From Candidatus Adiutrix sp. (GTDB lineage: Bacteria; Desulfobacterota; Desulfarculia; Adiutricales; Adiutricaceae): 24,962 bases of DNA. Location of the stretch: contig JAITVE010000311.1 of NCBI GenBank assembly GCA_031285975.1, positions 1 to 24,962 on the forward strand. The letters are read 5' to 3'. The position numbers and the translations under genes are program-made. Shown here one piece after another: positions 20,137 to 24,962 of this stretch. A model generated the notes under the pieces. It made no database searches. It had not been told where the DNA came from and was given only the letters and a program-made list of their open reading frames with translations. Position 1 is the first letter of the stretch; each line of letters starts with the position of its first letter.

Positions 20137-21250
20137 CGCCGCTCTCCGCTTCCTCAAAGGCTTCCGGGCCAATCTCCTCCACCGGGGCTTCCGTCAAAGG
20201 CCGGGCCTGAAGGGCGGGCGAGGCCTTGGGCAGGCCCACTACCAATTGGCGGTAGATGTACACCGAGATGGGCACCCCCAGCAGCATCCCCCACATGCCG
20301 ATGAGGCTGTGGGCGATGTAGAGGATAATCAGGGTCATGACCGGGTTGATGTGCATCACCGCCGACACGATGCGGGGGTTCAGCACGTAGGCCTCGACCA
20401 AATGGATGACCACAATCATCACCGCCGCCCACAGCCCCAGGCTCACGCCGCCGGTGTTTACGGCCATGAGCGCGATGGGCACCGAGGAAATGAACACCCC
20501 CAGCACGGGAATCAGCCCGCAGAAAAACACCACCGTGCACAAAAGCACCGTGCCGCCGACGCCCAGGATTTGGAGGCCAATAAAAGTCAGCGTGGTGTTG
20601 ATGGCCGAGATGAAAATCTGGGCCCGAAAATTTTCCCCCACCACCTTGGCGAAGAGCATCACGCTGTCCGCCGTCTCCTCATACACCGCCGAAAGCCGGG
20701 TGAAGCGCAGGGCCCGCACGCCCATGGTCAGGCGCGGCAAGTCCAGCATTATCAAAAAGCTGAACAACAGGCCCAGGAAAAACCAGCTCACGTAATGCAC
20801 CCCCCGCTCCAGCCCCCTGAAGCCCATGTTCCAGCCCCGCAAAATCATCTGGTCAGGGGTGAGCATGGTTTTGATGCGCCCGGCCACCGAGGCCAGACTT
20901 TCGTTTTCCGAAAGGTTGGAATCCACCCAGGTGTTGATGGTGGTGAGGGTTTCCGGCAGTTGGTCGGTAAAGCTTTTGGCCTCGCTGAACAGCCGGGGCA
21001 TCACGAAAAAAATGAAGCAGACAATGGCGATTAAAAACAGCACGTAGATGAGCACCACCGTGAAGCGGCGGCGCAACTTGGCGCTGCTGCGGTGCAGCCG
21101 GTGGGTCAGCCCGCCGGTGATGAAGCACATGACGTAGGTGATGAACACCAGCCCGAACATGTCCCTGAACAGGTACATGAGGGCCGCGAAAGCTGTCCAG
21201 ATAAGGAAGACTTTATTGGTGCGGGCAAAGCGGGCCAGACTGAAACTCAT
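20129..21250 (-). CDS. AI-2E/PerM family membrane transporter
   Basis: The protein of about 373 residues has the AI-2E exporter family layout. Hydrophobic helices lie near the N-terminus (VFLIWTAFAALMYLF, FGLVFITYVMCFITGG, FTVVLIYVLFLIAIVCFIFFV), followed by a soluble segment rich in charged residues. A C-terminal group of helices includes GLIPVLGVFISSVPIALMAV, NPRIVSAVMHINPVMTLIILYIA and GMWGMLLGVPISVYIYRQL, the typical family ending. Members export various small molecules or ions, and the substrate cannot be told from sequence. ATG 21250 has AGAGG four bases upstream. The frame remains open for 28 codons before it without family similarity. It lies between the epimerase and the exported SGNH hydrolase. 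Confidence 0.88.
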   Translation of the reverse strand: MSFSLARFARTNKVFLIWTAFAALMYLFRDMFGLVFITYVMCFITGGLTHRLHRSSAKLRRRFTVVLIYVLFLIAIVCFIFFVMPRLFSEAKSFTDQLPETLTTINTWVDSNLSENESLASVAGRIKTMLTPDQMILRGWNMGFRGLERGVHYVSWFFLGLLFSFLIMLDLPRLTMGVRALRFTRLSAVYEETADSVMLFAKVVGENFRAQIFISAINTTLTFIGLQILGVGGTVLLCTVVFFCGLIPVLGVFISSVPIALMAVNTGGVSLGLWAAVMIVVIHLVEAYVLNPRIVSAVMHINPVMTLIILYIAHSLIGMWGMLLGVPISVYIYRQLVVGLPKASPALQARPLTEAPVEEIGPEAFEEAESGDA

Positions 21251-21303
21251 GGTGCCTCTGAGCGACGGATCGCGGTGCGGGTGATACATCTTCGACTCGA
21301 AAA

Positions 21304-22257
21304 TTACGCGGGCTGGCGGCTGAACCAGTCCCAAGTTCCGCCTAAACCCTCCCGGAGCCCCACCCTGGGCGCGTAGCCCAAGAGGCGGGCGGCCCTGTCA
21401 ATGGGCCCGGAGGAATGGCGGATGTCGCCGGGGCGCGGCGGCGCGAATTCAGGGGCGTTCTCGCGCCCGGCCAAAGCGGCCAGGTGCCCGTATAACTCCC
21501 CAATGGTCACGCTCCGCCCGCTGCCGATATTAAAGGCCAGGCTGGACACGCCCGGACGGACGGCGGCGGCCAGGTTGGCCCGCACCACGTCGTCCACATG
21601 CACAAAGTCGCGGGTCTGTTGGCCATCGTCAAAAATGAGCCCGGGCCGCCCCTCTTTCAGCCGGGCCATGAACAGGGAAATAACCCCGGAATACGGCGAG
21701 TCCGGCAGCTGGCGCGGCCCGTAGACATTGAAATACCGCAGATACACGGATTCCAGCCCCCGGTGCCGGTCAAAAAACAGGCCGTAATGCTCCCCCAGCA
21801 GCTTGTGCAGCGCGTAAGGCGTGTCGGGCCGGGGCGCCAAATCTTCATGCTGGGGCACGGCCGCCTCGCCATACCCCGCCGATCTCGAGGAAAACACCAG
21901 CCGCCGCGCCCCGGCAGCGGAGGCCGCCTGATAGGTGTTGAAAACCCCTAAATCGTTCAACTCAATGCACTTGCGCGGATTTTCAACGCTCTCCGGCACG
22001 GCCACCAGCCCGGCCAGGTGGAACACCGTGTCCACGCCCTCCATGGCTGCGGCCAGGAGCTTGGCATCGCTGATAGAGCCTTCCAGAAACTCGAACCGCC
22101 CGCCCGCAGGGGGCAGGTTTTCCCGCCGCCCGGACGACAAATCGTCCAGCACCCGCACTTCGCCCCCTTGCGCCAAAAGGGCTTCCGCCAGGTGGGAGCC
22201 GATGAACCCGGCCCCGCCGGTGACCAGGCTTCTGGGAAAATTCCGCGCCGGGGACAT
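21304..22257 (-). CDS. NAD-dependent epimerase/dehydratase (GalE-like SDR)
   Basis: The 317-residue protein is an extended short-chain dehydrogenase acting on nucleotide sugars. It has the NAD-binding TGGAGFIGSHL (13-23), FHLAGLVAVPESVENP, a catalytic Ser126 in FSSRSAGYG, Tyr148 and Lys152 in TPYALHK, and RYFNVYGPRQ after it. The later FVHVDDVVRAN and FNIGSG motifs are also family-typical. It most resembles UDP-glucose/UDP-glucuronate 4-epimerase-type enzymes, but the exact sugar is uncertain. The glycine in SAGYG is unusual where most relatives have SAVYG. Its ATG overlaps the stop of the small upstream gene (TGATG). A role in LPS or surface sugars fits the operon. Confidence 0.9.
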   Translation of the reverse strand: MSPARNFPRSLVTGGAGFIGSHLAEALLAQGGEVRVLDDLSSGRRENLPPAGGRFEFLEGSISDAKLLAAAMEGVDTVFHLAGLVAVPESVENPRKCIELNDLGVFNTYQAASAAGARRLVFSSRSAGYGEAAVPQHEDLAPRPDTPYALHKLLGEHYGLFFDRHRGLESVYLRYFNVYGPRQLPDSPYSGVISLFMARLKEGRPGLIFDDGQQTRDFVHVDDVVRANLAAAVRPGVSSLAFNIGSGRSVTIGELYGHLAALAGRENAPEFAPPRPGDIRHSSGPIDRAARLLGYAPRVGLREGLGGTWDWFSRQPA

Positions 22258-22499
22258 CAGTCGGTTTCGTCTTCCCGCTCGGCCTGATAGATCATTTCCA
22301 TGGTCAGGTCGGTTTTTATGGCCTCAAGATAGCCGATAAGTTCGGGGATGCTGTCGGTGTTGGTCATGAACGAGAAGCGGGAGCCGCTTTTGCGGCGGCC
22401 AATGACCAGGGCCTCTTCCAGGGGGTCGTCCGTGGGTTTGGTCAGGGCCTCCAGCACCTCGTCGAGCACCGAATAGCGTTTAAATTCCAATATCTTCAT
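22257..22499 (-). CDS. Small unknown acidic protein, first gene of the envelope operon
   Basis: The 80-residue protein is not recognised. It begins MKILEFKRYSVLDEVLEAL, has IGRRKSGSRFSFMTNTDS in the middle and ends in an acidic tail (EREDETD). It looks like a small helix-strand-helix soluble protein. The stop overlaps the epimerase ATG, which strongly supports translation. The start is preceded by a G-rich stretch that could serve as a ribosome site. It is the first gene downstream of the promoter at 22645-22673. Confidence 0.75.
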   Translation of the reverse strand: MKILEFKRYSVLDEVLEALTKPTDDPLEEALVIGRRKSGSRFSFMTNTDSIPELIGYLEAIKTDLTMEMIYQAEREDETD

Positions 22500-22644
22500 A
22501 ACCCAGCCCCCAAGGGATTCATGGCCTCAAAGGGCCCTGTCGCGCCGCCGCCGGGGAAGGCCCCGCCAGCCCGGCCAGGCGCGGGCCGCCCCGCGCCCCG
22601 GATGCCGCCCCAACCGAGGCCGCACCCGTTATCAATAACTGCTT
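22500..22644 (-). other. GC-rich leader of the envelope operon with an inverted repeat near the transcription start
   Basis: Between the predicted promoter and the ATG at 22499 lies a leader of about 140 bases with very high GC content and many possible stems (for example, repeats of ggcc and gcgg around 22545-22600). Near its start GTTAT and ATAAC form an inverted repeat (22628-22639) that could be an operator. No convincing gene is seen in it; a 61-codon frame on this strand is made of low-complexity Gly/Ala/Pro. I cannot match it to a known riboswitch. Confidence 0.35.
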
Positions 22645-22673
22645 ATCATGCCATTGAGCCCCTGCCCTGTCAA
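22645..22673 (-). promoter_or_regulatory. sigma70-type promoter of the envelope operon
   Basis: On the minus strand TTGACA (22668-22673) is followed after 17 bases by CATGAT (22645-22650), a perfect -35 box and a four-of-six -10 box. It would drive the 80-residue protein gene, the epimerase and the following tightly packed genes. It is the only convincing promoter I see upstream of this operon. Confidence 0.6.
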
Positions 22674-22766
22674 CAGTAATATTTTCGACAAATTCTCCCC
22701 GCACGCGCCTCCCGGAACCTCCCTCCGCTGACGATATCCCCCGCCCGCCGCCCCTGTGCCGCGCCC

Positions 22767-22795
22767 TGGAAATTAGCCGCGAAAAATGCTATGCT
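22767..22795 (+). promoter_or_regulatory. Possible promoter of the AT-rich membrane-protein gene
   Basis: TGGAAA (22767-22772) and TATGCT (22790-22795) are 17 bases apart and each match four of six consensus positions. The site lies at the sharp change from GC-rich to AT-rich DNA, about 40 bases before the preferred ATG at 22834. Confidence 0.35.
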
Positions 22796-22833
22796 GTCCG
22801 CATACCGCACATCAGAAATGGCGAAAAAAGCGT

Positions 22834-23733
22834 ATGCAACGATCAGCTTATTGTCAAGATTGCCACAACTGCAAAGACTTCAACTCAAAGGAAGCCTATA
22901 ATTGGGAACGCAAGCCAAGCCGTTATGTGCCGTCAGGCAGGTATCCGCAATATGGGTTGGCGGGCCTTGTTTTTGCCAGTTTTTGCATCGGACTAGTTAC
23001 AACATTTTTATATAGTATTGCCTCTCCGCTCACAAACATAGGTAATGAGCTAGTAGATGTCCTTACAGGTTGCTGGATTCTTGTGAGCATAATTATTTGG
23101 ATTTTTTTGTCTTATAAGTTTTACCGAGTGGCTGTCAAGGTTCTTAAAATAAGATGGCCTTTAATGGCTGGCATCTGTACCTTTGCAGGCCTTATCGTTG
23201 GGTATTTAACAGCGTGGGGTTTAACAAAATATGTAAATAAATCCCCACTGGACTTTTGGTCTTTTTTGATGAATGCTCATAAAACTACTGCATGGACTTA
23301 TATAGAGGTGATTTTATATTCAATTATCGTCATCTATGGTGCAGTCACACAAAGCCAGTTGCCTTTTAGTGAAGATAGAAACAGATGGTATAAGAGAATC
23401 GGCTTACTGCCTGTTTTTGTGCCGTATAAATATGTGTGGGCAATGAATACTGTCATTTTTACTGGAGACTACCGAAAATTGCTCTATTGCTCAATTTATA
23501 AGTATTGGAACCATTCAGCATTTTACAAATATATAAGCAATATCACCGTTTTCATACATTTTGCACTGGGTTGGTCACTGTATAAAATATTCATTTATCA
23601 TGATCGGGATAGCGACTCATGTTATTTAGCATATTGGAAAAGTGATATTATGGGGGAATTTGTCTCATTTAACAATTATACCGTTCCCAGAAAGTATGCC
23701 AAGGCTTTATATAAAAAGCTGAGGCAATATTGA
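22834..23733 (+). CDS. Unknown multi-pass membrane protein, AT-rich
   Basis: From ATG 22834 the protein has about 299 residues. It starts with a Cys motif (CQDCHNC) that may bind metal. Four or five hydrophobic helices follow (GLAGLVFASFCIGLVTTF, CWILVSIIIWIFLSY, MAGICTFAGLIVGYL, YIEVILYSIIVIYGAV, ITVFIHFALGW). The second half is Tyr/Lys/Trp-rich. I recognise no family. Base composition is strikingly AT-rich compared with everything to its left, and it stands next to tRNA genes and an integrase, which suggests horizontal origin. The start is uncertain: an ATG at 22786 is in frame but overlaps the possible -10 box, and neither start has a strong ribosome site. Confidence 0.75.
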   Translation: MQRSAYCQDCHNCKDFNSKEAYNWERKPSRYVPSGRYPQYGLAGLVFASFCIGLVTTFLYSIASPLTNIGNELVDVLTGCWILVSIIIWIFLSYKFYRVAVKVLKIRWPLMAGICTFAGLIVGYLTAWGLTKYVNKSPLDFWSFLMNAHKTTAWTYIEVILYSIIVIYGAVTQSQLPFSEDRNRWYKRIGLLPVFVPYKYVWAMNTVIFTGDYRKLLYCSIYKYWNHSAFYKYISNITVFIHFALGWSLYKIFIYHDRDSDSCYLAYWKSDIMGEFVSFNNYTVPRKYAKALYKKLRQY

Positions 23734-23834
23734 GGAAGAACACGGCAGCCGCTAACTACATTTGCTACAAGGGGTGCCTTGGGGCTTACGTTCAGGGCAA
23801 GGCCAGCCGCCAGCAAAGAAGTTGCGAATAATGC
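23734..23834. other. Non-coding gap before the tRNA promoter
   Basis: The 100 bases between the AT-rich gene and the tRNA promoter return to mixed GC content. I see no clear terminator hairpin or gene. A 63-codon minus-strand frame crosses it and the tRNA promoter but lacks a ribosome site and family similarity. Confidence 0.4.
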
Positions 23835-23862
23835 TTGACTTTCAGACGAAATGGTATATACT
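23835..23862 (+). promoter_or_regulatory. Promoter of the tandem tRNA-Ser genes
   Basis: TTGACT (23835-23840) and TATACT (23857-23862) are 16 bases apart, both matching five of six consensus positions. Transcription should begin about 40 bases before the first tRNA, and one transcript can cover both tRNAs up to the terminator at 24155-24192. Confidence 0.75.
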
Positions 23863-23909
23863 TTCAAAGTTAATTTGCCATCTCAAGCAATCTGGGGTGC
23901 ATGACAACC

Positions 23910-23995
23910 GGAGGGATGGCCGAGTGGCTTAAGGCGGCGGTCTTGAAAACCGTTGAACGAAAGTTCCGTGGGTTCAAATCCTACTCCCTCCGCCA
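23910..23995 (+). tRNA. tRNA-Ser (anticodon UGA)
   Basis: The acceptor arms GGAGGGA (23910-23916) and TCCCTCC (23985-23991) pair fully, followed by G and an encoded CCA (23993-23995). The anticodon loop CTTGAAA places TGA at 23944-23946, reading UCA and related serine codons. A long variable arm and the GTTCAAATC T-loop fit a class II serine tRNA. Confidence 0.96.
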
Positions 23996-24021
23996 TAGAT
24001 TAGCTGTTCACAACCAAAGTC

Positions 24022-24114
24022 GGAGAGATGACCGAGAGGCCGAAGGTGCTCGCCTGCTAAGCGAGTGTGGGGCGTAAAACTCCACCGAGGGTTCGAATCC
24101 CTCTCTCTCCGCCA
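24022..24114 (+). tRNA. tRNA-Ser (anticodon GCU)
   Basis: The acceptor arms GGAGAGA (24022-24028) and TCTCTCC (24104-24110) pair, with G and an encoded CCA at 24112-24114. The anticodon stem CTCGC/GCGAG encloses CTGCTAA, giving GCT at 24056-24058 for AGC/AGU codons. It has a long variable arm and a GTTCGAATC T-loop. Its 3' end borders the integrase-bearing element, so it is the probable integration site. Confidence 0.96.
24096..24114 (+). other. Probable left attachment site in the tRNA-Ser 3' end
   Basis: P4-type integrases usually insert into the 3' half of a tRNA gene and leave that end intact next to the integrase gene. The first integrase codon is about 200 bases after this tRNA and points away from it, the expected arrangement. 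The second copy of the site, which would prove it, lies outside the window, so the exact core and its length are unknown. Confidence 0.4.
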
Positions 24115-24154
24115 GATTATTTTTATTTATCGTCCCATACTATCCATTTTAAAG

Positions 24155-24192
24155 CCTGCAAAGCCATATAAATCAAAGCTTTGCGGGTTTTT
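24155..24192 (+). terminator. Rho-independent terminator after the tRNA-Ser pair
   Basis: CCTGCAAAGC (24155-24164) pairs with GCTTTGCGGG (24178-24187), with one G-U pair and a 13-base loop, followed by TTTTTC. It ends the tandem tRNA transcript. Being to the right of the tRNA 3' end, it may belong to the integrated element. Confidence 0.75.
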
Positions 24193-24220
24193 CTTTACCT
24201 GTATCGTCACATTCCGCCCC

Positions 24221-24249
24221 TTGACATCACGATAAAAAAGAGGTAACAA
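24221..24249 (+). promoter_or_regulatory. Integrase promoter
   Basis: A perfect TTGACA (24221-24226) is followed after 17 bases by TAACAA (24244-24249). The -10 region overlaps the first GAGGTAAC repeat (24240-24247), so a protein bound to the repeats would block transcription. The leader to the integrase ATG is about 60 bases. Confidence 0.55.
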
Positions 24250-24297
24250 AAGAGGTGTCAGCCTTTGCTGTGGAGGTAACAGTATTTTGGAGGTAAC
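24240..24297 (+). repeat. Direct repeats GAGGTAAC upstream of the integrase
   Basis: GAGGTAAC occurs at 24240-24247, 24273-24280 and 24290-24297, with a variant GAGGTGTC at 24252-24259. Start-to-start distances are 12, 21 and 17 bases. Short direct repeats between the attachment site and the integrase gene are typical arm-type integrase binding sites; the placement also covers the integrase promoter and leader. The role is inferred from position. Confidence 0.6.
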
Positions 24298-24312
24298 GGA
24301 AGGGGGCTTTTT

Positions 24313-24962
24313 ATGAACAAAGACTCAAACCCGGCCAGCCGCAGAAAGAAAAACGGTCACGGCCTGACAGACGTTGAAATCCGGGCTTTGAAACCCACCA
24401 GCGGCGCAAAAGGCGAACTGGTCAGAAAACGCTATCCTGACGGCAACGGTCTCTTTTTGGTGGTTGGCCCCACCGGGTCAAAGTGGTGGGAATACCGCTT
24501 CGCCTTTGAAGGGAAAAAGACCGGCATTGGCCTTGGAACCTATCCAGTTATTACCCTGGCGGTGGCCCGTGAAAAACACCTTGCGGCCAGGCGGGAACTT
24601 GCGGAGGGGCGCAACCCGGCCGCCACGGGGAAAAAGGCTCTATTGGGAGCCGCCAAGGAGAAAGCCGCTTCTGAAGCCGCCGAAGCCTCAGCCGGGGCTC
24701 TGACCTTCGCCAGTTTGGCCGAGTCCTGGCTTGAGAGCCGAGATAAAAACGGCATAAAGCGTGTAGAGGAAACGCGGGGTCGACTTAAAAATCATGTTTT
24801 CCCCACCTTGGGCAATGTTCCCATAAAAGATATTTCAGCCGCTAAGGTATTGGAAGCCATTCTGGCGATTAAAGCCAAGGGGCTGGAAGAAATGGCCAAA
24901 CGCTGTCTTTCCTGTATTCGGCAGATTTTTAATTACGCCATAATCCGGGAGTGGGCCGACCG
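24313..24962 (+). CDS. P4-type tyrosine integrase, N-terminal part
   Basis: The frame starts at ATG 24313 behind GGAAGGGGG and runs off the right edge after 216 codons. Residues ~18-105 form the arm DNA-binding domain (DUF4102-like: LTDVEIRALKP, YPDGNGLFLVV, WWEYRFAF, IGLGTYPVITLAVAREK). An Ala/Lys-rich linker follows, then the SAM-like core-binding domain from about residue 130 (TFASLAESWLESR, RLKNHVFPTLGNVPIKDI, RQIFNYAI). The catalytic tyrosine-recombinase domain lies outside the window. It should integrate and, with a directionality factor, excise the element at tRNA-Ser. The nearby repeats may let it control its own promoter. Whether the gene is intact cannot be seen. Confidence 0.93.
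   Translation, partial: MNKDSNPASRRKKNGHGLTDVEIRALKPTSGAKGELVRKRYPDGNGLFLVVGPTGSKWWEYRFAFEGKKTGIGLGTYPVITLAVAREKHLAARRELAEGRNPAATGKKALLGAAKEKAASEAAEASAGALTFASLAESWLESRDKNGIKRVEETRGRLKNHVFPTLGNVPIKDISAAKVLEAILAIKAKGLEEMAKRCLSCIRQIFNYAIIREWAD

Larger units (their letters stand above)
24115..24962 (+). mobile_element. Left end of an integrated element (genomic island or prophage) at tRNA-Ser
   Basis: Directly after tRNA-Ser(GCU) come a terminator, a promoter with four short direct repeats, and a P4-type integrase gene running to the right edge. The tRNA gene is the likely left junction. The cargo and right end are outside the window. Whether the element is still mobile cannot be judged. Confidence 0.65.

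Noticed and set aside
22519-22704. 61-codon minus-strand frame in the GC-rich leader
   Set aside because: It crosses the predicted promoter and its translation is low-complexity Gly/Ala/Pro; it is better explained as an untranslated leader.
23676-23867. 63-codon minus-strand frame between the AT-rich gene and the tRNA genes
   Set aside because: It overlaps the end of the plus-strand gene and the tRNA promoter and has no ribosome site or family similarity.

Overview
This 25 kb window looks like a chromosomal stretch of a GC-rich Gram-negative bacterium, probably Desulfobacterota (former Deltaproteobacteria). That assignment is inferred from the gene mix: Kdo/LPS genes (kdsB, kdsD), an MCE-domain lipid-transport protein, short-form phosphatidylserine decarboxylase, and an RNase J, which is unusual in gamma- and beta-proteobacteria. 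No rRNA or phylogenetic marker was compared. Almost every gene is on the minus strand, so the operons read from right to left.

Left part (1-5245): the plus-strand tail of a gene, then a minus-strand operon DUF1178 protein > GGDEF diguanylate cyclase > MCE/MlaD-like protein behind a clear sigma70-type promoter. Next to it is a divergent pair, a MocR/PdxR-type regulator and a B3/B4-domain protein, with repeated half-sites between them.

Centre-left (5246-8460): one very unusual gene encodes a protein of about 958 residues. It has an unrecognised N-terminal domain of about 200 residues, about 40 tandem 12-residue repeats (consensus LPxALxxxVxxx), a Pro/Ala-rich linker and a very acidic tail with four exact-length 15-residue repeats. 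Its upstream region holds a perfect 18-bp palindrome and a Fur-box-like site. This is the best candidate for something undescribed.

Centre (8461-14869): proA, preceded in frame by a two-helix membrane segment with its own good ribosome binding site; RNase J; a short QueG-like iron-sulfur protein; lepA, whose mRNA is predicted to begin with a stem-loop; and an EcfT-like membrane protein.

Centre-right (14882-22499): envelope genes, in transcription order: small unknown gene > NAD-dependent sugar epimerase > AI-2E/PerM-type permease > two tandem SGNH hydrolases > TSCPD protein > kdsD > psd > unknown 355-residue protein > kdsB. Several stops and starts overlap, which indicates a tightly coupled operon.

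Right end (22500-24962): a GC-rich leader, then an AT-rich plus-strand gene for an unknown multi-pass membrane protein that looks foreign. Two tandem tRNA-Ser genes (anticodons UGA and GCU) follow, with their own promoter. Directly after them are a terminator, repeated GAGGTAAC sites and the start of a P4-type tyrosine integrase that runs off the window. This is the left edge of a genomic island or prophage.
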